Shown piece by piece: positions 1 to 7,287 of a stretch of 64,000 nt of DNA. The DNA lies in assembly GCA_030428885.1 (NCBI GenBank), contig JAUIEJ010000004.1:372001-436000 (forward strand), in the 5' to 3' direction. The notes beneath the pieces were generated by a model. It was given only the letters and a program-made list of their open reading frames with translations. It searched no databases and had not been told where the DNA came from. The translations under genes and the position numbers were made by a program. The stretch is from Gemmatimonadota bacterium (GTDB lineage: Bacteria > Gemmatimonadota > Gemmatimonadetes > Longimicrobiales > Gaopeijiaceae). Each line of letters begins with the position of its first letter. The first letter of the stretch is position 1.

Positions 1-522
1 TTCGACGAGCTGGACCGCCCCGCCTGCGCCGTGGTGGTGGGCACGAGCAAGCGCCGCAAGAACTGGACGCCCGAGGGCTACGCCCGGGTCCTGGAGATCC
101 TGGAGTCGGATATGGGACTCCGTCCCGTCCTGGTGGGCGGTCCGTCCCCCGTGGAGCGGGAGATCGCCGACGAGACCCTGACCCTGACCCGCGCCCGGAC
201 CGTGGTGGACACCCTGGGCGACGATCTGCGGCGCCTGGTGTGGATCCTGGACGGCAGCCGCCTGGTCATCAGCCCCGACACGGGGCCCCTCCACATCGCC
301 CGGGCCCTGGAGACCCCGGTGGTGGGCCTGTACGGCTACACCAACCCCAAGCGCACCGGCCCGTGGCGCCGCTACCAGGATCTGGTGGTGGACGGATACG
401 CCCGGTTCCCGGGCGAGGCCTACCCGGTGAGCCCCGAGTACCGGGACGGCATGAGCCGGGTCACCGTCGAAGGGGTGATGGAGAAGGTGGAGCTCGCCCT
501 GGAGAAGTATCCGGCGGGTTAG
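1..522 (+). CDS. Glycosyltransferase family 9 (heptosyltransferase-like), C-terminal part
   Basis: The frame is open from the first base, so the gene is cut by the window edge; 173 residues are visible. GT9 enzymes transfer heptose or related sugars from nucleotide donors onto the lipopolysaccharide core at the inner membrane. The C-terminal Rossmann half is recognisable: a TSKRRKNW stretch, VLVGGPSPVE, then the donor-site signature SPDTGPLHIARAL followed by VVGLYGYTNPKRTGPW. Its TAG stop overlaps the TAA stop of the convergent methyltransferase gene. The acceptor and exact sugar cannot be told from this half. The neighbouring msbA/lpxL-like operon fits a role in envelope assembly. Confidence 0.9.
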   Translation, partial: FDELDRPACAVVVGTSKRRKNWTPEGYARVLEILESDMGLRPVLVGGPSPVEREIADETLTLTRARTVVDTLGDDLRRLVWILDGSRLVISPDTGPLHIARALETPVVGLYGYTNPKRTGPWRRYQDLVVDGYARFPGEAYPVSPEYRDGMSRVTVEGVMEKVELALEKYPAG

Positions 523-1064
523 AGCGTCACCATCCGGATCGCCAGCACCGCGAACCCCGCCGCGGCCCCCAGGAGCGCCTCGTACTCCCGGTTGCGGCGC
601 CAGCGATCCGCCGAAAACCGCCCGCTCTCGAGCCGGGCACCCTGGGGCCGCCACGGGGTGAGCCGGGGCAGGAAGAGGGGCACGTTGCGGGCGTAGTCCT
701 CGTAGGCCTGGCCGAACGACGACGCCAGGTGCCGGGCTTCCTGCCGGATCACCCGACTGTAGACCCAGGCGAAGAAGGCCACGAAGAGCGCGGCGAAGAT
801 CCATCGCCCGCCCGCCACCGTGATGCCCAGTCCCAGGACGAAGCTCCCCAGGTAGAGGGGATTGCGGGTCCGGGCGTAGGGACCCGTGGTGGTGAGTTCC
901 CGGTCCTTGTGGATGAACCCGGCGGCCGCCGCCCGGATCGCGAGACCCGCGGCGGCCAGGAGTCCCCCGATCAAGAGCAGTTCGGGCGTGGGGGCGGCGA
1001 ACCAGAAGAACGGAACGATGAGGAGCCACACCGCCTTGAGGCGGAGCTTCCGGGACACGGCCAC
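519..1064 (-). CDS. Isoprenylcysteine methyltransferase (ICMT)/PEMT-like integral membrane methyltransferase
   Basis: A 181-residue hydrophobic protein with about four membrane segments. The family motif is present: GPYARTRNPLYLG in the middle, followed by a C-terminal RQEARHL..FGQAYEDYARNVP segment. Family members transfer methyl groups from S-adenosylmethionine to lipid or membrane substrates; bacterial members are mostly of unknown substrate. The start is GTG, 14 bases after the stop of the upstream GT2 gene, so it is probably the last gene of the minus-strand lipid operon. Its stop overlaps the convergent GT9 stop. A membrane-lipid or glycolipid substrate is inferred only from context. 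Confidence 0.8.
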   Translation of the reverse strand: MAVSRKLRLKAVWLLIVPFFWFAAPTPELLLIGGLLAAAGLAIRAAAAGFIHKDRELTTTGPYARTRNPLYLGSFVLGLGITVAGGRWIFAALFVAFFAWVYSRVIRQEARHLASSFGQAYEDYARNVPLFLPRLTPWRPQGARLESGRFSADRWRRNREYEALLGAAAGFAVLAIRMVTL

Positions 1065-1078
1065 GGGTCAGGCCCCCC

Positions 1079-1837
1079 TCACGCCGCGTCCCCCTCGGGC
1101 GCGTTCCACCAGCGGCCTCCCCGATACCGGAACAGGGTGCGGAGCGCCCGCATGGCCTTGAAGCGGGAGGGGCGGGCGAGGAGGGCGTAGCGCACCGCCA
1201 GGGGCGTCTCCTCCACCCGGCGGGCGTGGGGCGTCATGCGGGAGAGGAGCTCCAGGTTGGCGGCCCACGGCTCGTCGGATGCGCAGAGGGGCGTGTCGTC
1301 GTCCCGGAGCGCCTTCTTGGCCACGATGAGGCGGTACGCCCGGAAGCCGCAGAGGGGATCGCCCACCGGCGCGTCCCGATGAGCGCGGCCCAGGACCCAG
1401 GGGGCGGCCCGCCGGGCCCAGCGGAGGGAGCGGGGCGTGGGCTCGTCCAGGTCGGCCCGGGTGCCGGCCACGATGTCGGCTCCTCCCTCGATGGTCTTGA
1501 CCAGGTCCACCACGAATCCGGGATCCTCCGTGAAGTCGGCCTGGAGTACCACCGCCGCGTCGCGCTTCGGGTAGGGGGTGCGCTCCACCGCCTCCCGGAG
1601 CAGGCGATCCACGGCCCGCCCGTATCCCAGGCGTTCGTCGGAGGTGAGGATCGTCAGGGGCAACACCGTGCGATACCGCTCCAGCACGGCCCGGGTGTCG
1701 TCGGTGGACGCGTCGTCCAGCACGACCAGCTGGAAGTCCCGGCGGAACTCGGGATCGGTGAGGATCTTCCGGAGCTTCCACATGAGGGGACCCACGGTCC
1801 GGGCCTCGTCGTGCACCGGGAGGCAGATGTAGATCAC
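1079..1837 (-). CDS. Glycosyltransferase family 2
   Basis: A 252-residue GT-A fold transferase. The N-terminus YICLPVHDEARTVGPL, the LVVLDDASTDDTR nucleotide-binding segment and VVLQADFTEDPG (a DXD-like position) are classic for GT2 enzymes such as dolichol-phosphate mannosyltransferase-like proteins. The GTG start lies 42 bases after the lpxL-like stop; no ATG is available in frame and no strong ribosome-binding site is seen, so coupling to the upstream gene is likely. No C-terminal membrane helices are evident. It probably adds a sugar to a lipid carrier or lipid A-linked acceptor, but the substrate is not visible. Confidence 0.85.
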   Translation of the reverse strand: MIYICLPVHDEARTVGPLMWKLRKILTDPEFRRDFQLVVLDDASTDDTRAVLERYRTVLPLTILTSDERLGYGRAVDRLLREAVERTPYPKRDAAVVLQADFTEDPGFVVDLVKTIEGGADIVAGTRADLDEPTPRSLRWARRAAPWVLGRAHRDAPVGDPLCGFRAYRLIVAKKALRDDDTPLCASDEPWAANLELLSRMTPHARRVEETPLAVRYALLARPSRFKAMRALRTLFRYRGGRWWNAPEGDAA

Positions 1838-1879
1838 GGGCGCATCGCGGTCGAAGTCGAATGAAAGAGATTCATGGGG

Positions 1880-2800
1880 CTACCCTTCAAGGCCCCCCGG
1901 CGTTTCCGGAGGGCGGGTCTTCCACCGTTTGTGCTGCCAGAAGTACTGCTCGGGGGCGACCCGCACCCACCGCTCCAGCGCCGCCACCCACGCCTCGGTG
2001 AGGCGCCGGACGTCGTCGTCCAGGTCGCCCGAGGTCGGCACCGACACCTCTTCCAGGACGATGCGATACCGCTGGGGGTGACGGCTGATGCGCAGGCAGG
2101 CGCCCACCACCAGGGGCGCCCCGGTGCGGAGAGCGAAGAGCGCCGGTCCCCGATGGGTGGCGGCGGGCACGCCGAAGAAGTCGACGAAGAGGGGCGCCTT
2201 GCGGGCGTTCTGGTCGGCCACGAGCCCCGGCACCCGCCCCCGGCGCAGCGACCGGATCACTTCGCGGGAGGCGTCGCCCCGGCGGATCAGGGTGAGGCCC
2301 ATGGCCTCCCGGGTCGCCGTGAGGTCGGCGTCGAAGAGGGGGTTGGCCTGGGACTGGGCCACGGGCTCCATGGGCAGCCCCCGGACCGCCAGACCCGCGC
2401 CCCCCATTTCCCAGCTGCCCAGGTGCCCCGTGACCATCACCGCCCCCCGGCCCTGGGCCACCGGGGCCTGGAGGAATTCGATGCCTTCGACTTCGGTGGC
2501 CTCCAGCGCCCACTCCCGCGCCCTCCGCCCCACCCGGAACTGGGACGCCGCCTCCCGCCCCAGGTGGCGATAGCTGGCCCGGGCCACCCGGTTCCGCCAC
2601 GACGGGTCCCGGTCGGGAAACGCCAGGGCCAGGTTGTCGTCCACCACCCGGCGGCGGATCCGCACCACGACCCCGGCGAACCACCCCAGGGCCTCTCCCA
2701 GCCCCAGGGCCAGGGGTGCGGGGAGGAAGCGCAGCACGCCCCGGAGGGCGCGGAACGCCGCGTATTCGACGCGGTGCCGCGTCGTGATCTCCCGGCTCAC
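1880..2800 (-). CDS. Lipid A acyltransferase family (LpxL/HtrB-like)
   Basis: This 306-residue protein belongs to the lysophospholipid/lipid A acyltransferase family, which adds secondary acyl chains to lipid A precursors on the cytoplasmic face of the inner membrane. An N-terminal hydrophobic stretch (LPAPLALGLGEALGWFAGVVV) is followed by DNLALAFPDRDPSWR and the catalytic region GHLGSWEMGG, which carries the HX4E form of the family's HX4D/E dyad. The start overlaps the end of the msbA-like gene by 4 bp. Acylation just before flipping by the neighbouring exporter is a logical pairing. Which acyl position it modifies is unknown. Confidence 0.9.
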   Translation of the reverse strand: MSREITTRHRVEYAAFRALRGVLRFLPAPLALGLGEALGWFAGVVVRIRRRVVDDNLALAFPDRDPSWRNRVARASYRHLGREAASQFRVGRRAREWALEATEVEGIEFLQAPVAQGRGAVMVTGHLGSWEMGGAGLAVRGLPMEPVAQSQANPLFDADLTATREAMGLTLIRRGDASREVIRSLRRGRVPGLVADQNARKAPLFVDFFGVPAATHRGPALFALRTGAPLVVGACLRISRHPQRYRIVLEEVSVPTSGDLDDDVRRLTEAWVAALERWVRVAPEQYFWQHKRWKTRPPETPGGLEG

Positions 2801-4641
2801 CGCACGTCGGCGGGGTCGGGCTCCCGGAACTGGAGCTCGTGAAGGCGCCGGTAGACGCCGTCGGCGGCCAGCAACTCCGCGTGGCGCCCCCGCTCCACGA
2901 TCCGCCCCTCTTCCAGGACCACGATCTGATCGGCCCGCTGCACGGTGGAGAGACGGTGGGCGATGACGAACACCGTGCGCCCCTCCAGGAGGCGCTCGAT
3001 GGCGTCCTGCACCAGGCGCTCCGACTCGGTGTCCAGCGCCGAGGTGGCCTCGTCGAAGATGAGGATCGGCGGATCGCGCAGCAGCGCCCGGGCGATGGCG
3101 ATGCGCTGGCGCTGCCCGCCCGACAGCTCGGTGCCCCGCTCCCCTACCACCGTGTCGTACCCCCGGGGCATGGCCGAGATGAAGCCGTGGGCGTTGGCGG
3201 CCCGGGCAGCCCGCTCAACCGCCGCGGCGTCGGCGTCGGGGCGCCCGTAGGCGATGTTGGCCGCCACGGTGTCGTGGAAGAGCACCGTCTCCTGCGACAC
3301 GATCCCCAGGGAGTCCCGCAGGGACCGCACCGAGAGGTCGCGGAGGTCGACCCCGTCGATGGTGATGCGGCCCCCCGACACCTCGTAGAACCGGCCCAGG
3401 AGATCGACCAGGGTGGTCTTCCCCGCTCCCGAGGGCCCCACCAGGGCCACCACCGATCCCCGGGGCACCACCAGATCGACGCCCCGGAGCACGGGCTCCT
3501 CGGGCCGGTACGCGAACTCCACGCCGTCGAAACGGATCTCGCGGCGGAACTCGTCCAGGGCCCGGGCGTCGGGTCGGTCCCGGATCTCGGTGGGAGCGTC
3601 GAGGAACTCGAACACCCGCTCTCCCCCCACCAGGCCCGGCTGCACCACGGCGGGGAACTTGGCCACGTACTTCACCGGGGCGTACAGCTTCAGGGACAAC
3701 CCCAGGAAGCCCACGAAGAGATCGGGGCTGAGGGACCCCTCCACCACCACCAGGCGCGCCCCGTACCAGAGGATCGCCACCGTACCCACCGCCGCCAGGA
3801 GTTCGGTGAGGGGGCCGGCCAGAGCCCGCCACCGCTCGGTGCGCACGAAGGTGCGGAAGTAGTCCTGGGTGAGCCCCCGGAATCGATCCCGCTCCAACCC
3901 CTCGGCCCCCGAGGCCTTCACCAGGCGCACCCCCGTGAGGGTCTCCTGGATGTGGCTGTTCACCTCGCCGGCGAGATTCAGGACCCGGCGGTCGCCCCGG
4001 CGCAGTTTCTTCACCAGGGGACCCCAGATGGCCATGGTCCCGGGAATCACCACGAAGGCCGCCAGGGTCAGTCGCCACGAGATGGCCAGCATGAAGGTCA
4101 GGGCCACGGCGAACTCGAACGCCGACGACATGAGCTTGGCCAGTTCCTTCGTCACCAGCGAGCGGAGCTGCTCCACGTCGTGGGTCAGGCGCGAGATGAT
4201 CTGGCCCGTGCGGGTGCGGCCGAAGAAGGCCAGGTCCAGATCCAGGAGGTGCTCGTACACCTCGTTGCGGATGTCCCGGGTCACCCCCTGCTCCACCCGG
4301 GCCACCAGCCACGCACGGAGGAAGTCGAAGGCGTTCTTCAGGGCGAAGGTCAGGAGGATCAGGAGGATGATGCCCTGGATGGCGTCCAGGGGATCGCCGT
4401 CCAGGTCGACCCACCGGTACACGGTGGCGTCGAGCCAGCGATCCATGTCGAAGGCCCCGCCGTCGCCCGAACCCCCCGGGAGTCCCCCGGTGTCGCCGGA
4501 GAAGAGGGCCCGGACGAAGGGAATCAGCAGGACGTAGGTGAAGGCGTCCAGACTGGCGTAGGCGAACGTCGCCACCACGGCCAGCAGGAAATACGACCGG
4601 TGGGGTCGGAGATAACGGAGGATCCGGAAGTAGAGAGACAC
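2797..4641 (-). CDS. msbA: MsbA-like lipid exporter, ABC half-transporter
   Basis: A 614-residue fused permease-ATPase. The N-terminal half has six predicted membrane helices of the exporter type. The ATPase half carries Walker A (GPSGAGKTT, about residues 395-403), the Q-loop, the signature LSGGQRQR (about 503) and Walker B followed by DEATSALD (about 527). MsbA-type homodimers flip lipid A or phospholipids across the inner membrane. It is the first gene of a minus-strand operon whose next gene is an lpxL-like acyltransferase, which supports lipid A over drug export. A long insert rich in Gly and Asp (about residues 48-66) sits between the first two helices. Confidence 0.9.
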   Translation of the reverse strand: MSLYFRILRYLRPHRSYFLLAVVATFAYASLDAFTYVLLIPFVRALFSGDTGGLPGGSGDGGAFDMDRWLDATVYRWVDLDGDPLDAIQGIILLILLTFALKNAFDFLRAWLVARVEQGVTRDIRNEVYEHLLDLDLAFFGRTRTGQIISRLTHDVEQLRSLVTKELAKLMSSAFEFAVALTFMLAISWRLTLAAFVVIPGTMAIWGPLVKKLRRGDRRVLNLAGEVNSHIQETLTGVRLVKASGAEGLERDRFRGLTQDYFRTFVRTERWRALAGPLTELLAAVGTVAILWYGARLVVVEGSLSPDLFVGFLGLSLKLYAPVKYVAKFPAVVQPGLVGGERVFEFLDAPTEIRDRPDARALDEFRREIRFDGVEFAYRPEEPVLRGVDLVVPRGSVVALVGPSGAGKTTLVDLLGRFYEVSGGRITIDGVDLRDLSVRSLRDSLGIVSQETVLFHDTVAANIAYGRPDADAAAVERAARAANAHGFISAMPRGYDTVVGERGTELSGGQRQRIAIARALLRDPPILIFDEATSALDTESERLVQDAIERLLEGRTVFVIAHRLSTVQRADQIVVLEEGRIVERGRHAELLAADGVYRRLHELQFREPDPADVR

Positions 4642-4688
4642 GCCGGGTAAGGTAGCGGCGCCGGCGCGCAGGTGTCAGGCGCGGGCGA

Positions 4689-5066
4689 TCACCGGTTGGT
4701 GCGGTGCCGGCAGGCCGGATCCCGGTACTTCAGCCCCACCCCCTCGTAGCCCTCGATGATGTCGACGGTGTACCCCGGCCCGCTCTCGGTGCGCTTCCGC
4801 GCGCGCACGTCCCGGGAGCCGTCGTAGCCCATGCTCTCGAGGCGGTCCCGCAGGCTGGGGTGCACGCGCCCCGTGCGGTTGCTGGGCACGAAGAAGTAGC
4901 CGGCCTCCACCAGGGTGCAGTCCAACGGCTCCACCCCCAGCGCCTCCAGGGGGTCGGGATCGCCCTGGGGACTCGCCGTGGCACAGCCGGCCAGCACCGG
5001 AAGGAGGGCGAGGCCCAGAACCAGGGTCCCCCGCTTCGCCGCACACCCGCTCGTCCGCTCGTTCAT
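4689..5066 (-). CDS. Small lipoprotein of unknown function
   Basis: The start at 5066 gives MNERTSGCAAKRG, then a hydrophobic core and lipobox LPVLAGC, so a lipid-anchored protein of about 100 mature residues is predicted. A G-rich ribosome-binding site lies just upstream. An alternative ATG at 5108 would spoil the signal peptide. The mature part has a segment FVPSNRTGRVHPSLRDRLESMGYDG and ends with a short Cys-containing tail. I do not recognise a family. It lies between the msbA operon and the porX-like gene, all on the minus strand, with gaps that allow its own promoter. Confidence 0.75.
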   Translation of the reverse strand: MNERTSGCAAKRGTLVLGLALLPVLAGCATASPQGDPDPLEALGVEPLDCTLVEAGYFFVPSNRTGRVHPSLRDRLESMGYDGSRDVRARKRTESGPGYTVDIIEGYEGVGLKYRDPACRHRTNR

Positions 5067-5202
5067 GCCCGCCCCCCGTTGGTGAGAAGTTGCCCACGAT
5101 GGTTGCACGCTTCGTGCCGACCCGGATGCGCCGAATCATGGGGCCGCGGCCCTTTTCCTGTCCTCGTGAGAGGACACCTCCAGGGCCCCGAGCGGGACGC
5201 GC

Positions 5203-6777
5203 TCAGCGGGGTCGGGGGGTCAGGGTCGCCACCGGCACGATCATCTCTTCGGGAGAGATGCCGCCGTGGAGGAACGAGTTCCGGTACTTGGCCTGGTACT
5301 CCCGCAGTTTGGTGGGATACACGAAGAAGAAGTCGTCCAGGGCCAGCACGTAGGTGGTGCCCAGGCGGCCCTCGGGAAGCCGCAGGTCGGTCTCGTCCTT
5401 GGTGGTCAGCGCGTGGGCCGGCTGCTCGGCCCGGAGGTCCACCCCGAACTTGTAGCGCAGGTTGGAGGTGGCGTCGCGGCGGGCGAAGACCGTGGTGGGG
5501 TGCTGACAGAGGATCGAGCCGTGATCGGTGGTGAGGACCACCTTGTACCCTCCCGCCGCCGCCTCCCGGAGAACCTGGAAGGCCGTGGAGCGCTCGAACC
5601 AGGAGCGGGTGAGATCCCGGAGCGCCCCCTCGTCCTTGGCCACCTCCATGAGGATGGGGCTCTCGGACCGGCCGTGGGTCATGAGATCCACGAAGTTGAA
5701 GACCATGGCCACCACGCCGCCCTTCCGGCGCAGCGCCTGCCGCACCCGGGCCCGGACCGCCTCGGCGTCGCGATCGGTGAAGATCTTCTCGTAGTGCACC
5801 GGCACGTCCTGGCCGGTGAGGCGTCGGAGCTGGGCCTCCAGGAGCTCGTCCTCGAAGGCGTTGAGCGATCCCTCGTCGTCGGACTGGTTCCACCAGCGGG
5901 GGCGGTCCCGGGCGATCTGGTCCACGAACTGCCCCGAGAAGATGGCGTTGCGGGCGTAGGGCGTGGCCGTGGGGAGGATCGAGTAGTGGTACGACTCCTC
6001 GATCTCGAAGTAGCGCGCCAGGAGCGGCGACATGACCCGCCACTGGTCGAGCCGCATGCAGTCGAGCACGACGAAGAAGACCGACTCCTCGCCCAGAAGG
6101 GGCAGGAGGTGGCGCTTCACCACGTCCACCGAGAGGTCGGGGCGGTCGTCGGCGCCGTGCATCCAGCGGGGGTACTCCCGCACCATCCACGCCCCGAAAT
6201 CGCGGCGCAGATCCACCATCATGGCCATGACCGAGTCCAGGAGGCCCTGCTCTCCGGCCCGTTCCAGCCGGATGTGCCAGTCGGTGAGTTCGGTGTAGAG
6301 GTCCCGGAAGTCGTCGGCGGTGGCGGCCTCCAGCCGTTTCATGGAGAGGCGCCCGAACCGAGCGGCGAAGTCCTGGGCCACCTGCTGCTGGCGAATGGCC
6401 GAGCCCTCCAGGATCCGGGTCACCACCGACAGCACCTGTCGGGGCGAGGTGGGCTTCACCAGGTAGTCGTCCACCCGCCGCCCGATGGCCTCGGTCATGG
6501 TCTTGTCCTCTTCGGACTTGGTGACCATGACCACCCGGGCGTAGGGGTCGTCCCGGCGCAGGATCTCCAGCACCTCGAGCCCCCGCCGCCCCGGCATCTG
6601 CTCGTCCAGCAGCACCAGGTCGTAGGCGTTGTCCTTGAGGAGGGCCAGGGCGTCGTCGCCGTTGGAGATGGCGTCGACGTGGTAGCCCCGGGCCTGGAGA
6701 AAGAGCAGGTGGGGCCTCAGCAGGTCGACTTCGTCGTCGACCCACAGGATCCGCTTGCCGCGGGCGAGTTCCGACAT
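5203..6777 (-). CDS. porX: PorX-like response regulator with PglZ alkaline-phosphatase-like domain
   Basis: 524 residues from the ATG at 6777; more upstream starts would precede the receiver fold. Residues 1-125 form a receiver domain with acidic pair D14/D15, phospho-acceptor D58 and K108. The remainder is a PglZ (alkaline phosphatase superfamily) domain: VVLDCMRLDQW, the nucleophile region LPTATPYARNAIFSG (Thr272) and the metal-binding TTDHGS motif. Length and architecture match PorX, which in Bacteroidota is phosphorylated by PorY and regulates type IX secretion and, by its phosphodiesterase domain, oligonucleotide signals. No porY, SigP or T9SS genes lie nearby. It is divergent from the PadR-ADOP operon. 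Confidence 0.88.
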   Translation of the reverse strand: MSELARGKRILWVDDEVDLLRPHLLFLQARGYHVDAISNGDDALALLKDNAYDLVLLDEQMPGRRGLEVLEILRRDDPYARVVMVTKSEEDKTMTEAIGRRVDDYLVKPTSPRQVLSVVTRILEGSAIRQQQVAQDFAARFGRLSMKRLEAATADDFRDLYTELTDWHIRLERAGEQGLLDSVMAMMVDLRRDFGAWMVREYPRWMHGADDRPDLSVDVVKRHLLPLLGEESVFFVVLDCMRLDQWRVMSPLLARYFEIEESYHYSILPTATPYARNAIFSGQFVDQIARDRPRWWNQSDDEGSLNAFEDELLEAQLRRLTGQDVPVHYEKIFTDRDAEAVRARVRQALRRKGGVVAMVFNFVDLMTHGRSESPILMEVAKDEGALRDLTRSWFERSTAFQVLREAAAGGYKVVLTTDHGSILCQHPTTVFARRDATSNLRYKFGVDLRAEQPAHALTTKDETDLRLPEGRLGTTYVLALDDFFFVYPTKLREYQAKYRNSFLHGGISPEEMIVPVATLTPRPR

Positions 6778-6886
6778 GGGACTCCGTCTCGGGGTGGAGG
6801 AGGGGCCCGAAGGGTACGTCCGTCGGAGCCCCCCCGCGACCCACGGTGCACCCTCGATGCAACGCTTCGTGGAATTCATGCCTCTC

Positions 6887-6909
6887 ACTATATTGAGGCC
6901 CATGATAGT
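6887..6909 (+). promoter_or_regulatory. Promoter and candidate operator of the first PadR-ADOP operon
   Basis: An imperfect inverted repeat, ACTAT-N13-ATAGT, spans these bases. A -10-like TATATT (6889-6894) sits inside the left half; a weak -35 (TTCGTG, 6866-6871) is 17 bases upstream. PadR regulators usually bind palindromes over their own promoter, so autoregulation is inferred. The GTG start of padR is 39 bases beyond the -10. Confidence 0.5.
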
Positions 6910-6933
6910 TCCGGACTCCACACCGAGGTCCCC

Positions 6934-7287
6934 GTGACGACCCCCGATCCCGAGAGCTTCCTGCCCCTGACGCCGCCGGAGTTCCACGTGCTCCTGGCCC
7001 TGGGCGACGAGGCCCTCCACGGCTACGCCATGATGCAGTCCCTCGCCGAGAAGACCGGCGGCCGGGAAGCGCTTCTGCCGGGCACCCTCTACACGACGGT
7101 GGCCCGCATGGTGAAACGGGGCCTCCTGGACGAGTTGGACGAGGCGCCCCGCCCCGACGCCGATCGCCGGCGCCGCTACTACCGGGTGTCGCCCCTGGGA
7201 CGCGCCGTGGCCCGGGCCGAGTCGGCCCGTCTCCGGCGCCTGCTGACGGTGGCCGAACGGGAATCCCTGGTGCCGGGCGAAGGATGA
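6934..7287 (+). CDS. PadR family transcriptional regulator
   Basis: 117 residues starting at GTG 6934. The winged-helix PadR fold is clear: PPEFHVLLALGDEALHGYAMMQ, LPGTLYTTVARMVKRGLLDE and the wing DADRRRRYYRVSPLGR. It has no long C-terminal dimerisation helix beyond a short tail, as in PadR-s1 type proteins. Its stop overlaps the start of the ADOP permease gene (ATGA at 7284-7287), the standard arrangement of PadR-ADOP pairs. It most likely represses its own operon through the palindrome around 6887-6909 and responds to an unknown ligand. Confidence 0.92.
   Translation: MTTPDPESFLPLTPPEFHVLLALGDEALHGYAMMQSLAEKTGGREALLPGTLYTTVARMVKRGLLDELDEAPRPDADRRRRYYRVSPLGRAVARAESARLRRLLTVAERESLVPGEG

Noticed and set aside
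5159-5176. Small hairpin TGTCCTC-GTGA-GAGGACA after the porX-like gene
   Set aside because: A perfect 7-bp stem, but no U-tract on either strand, so I do not call it a terminator.
5266-6933. Long open frame upstream of the PadR gene
   Set aside because: It is antisense to the porX-like gene and has low-complexity Gly/Val/His composition; only the last 117 residues form PadR.
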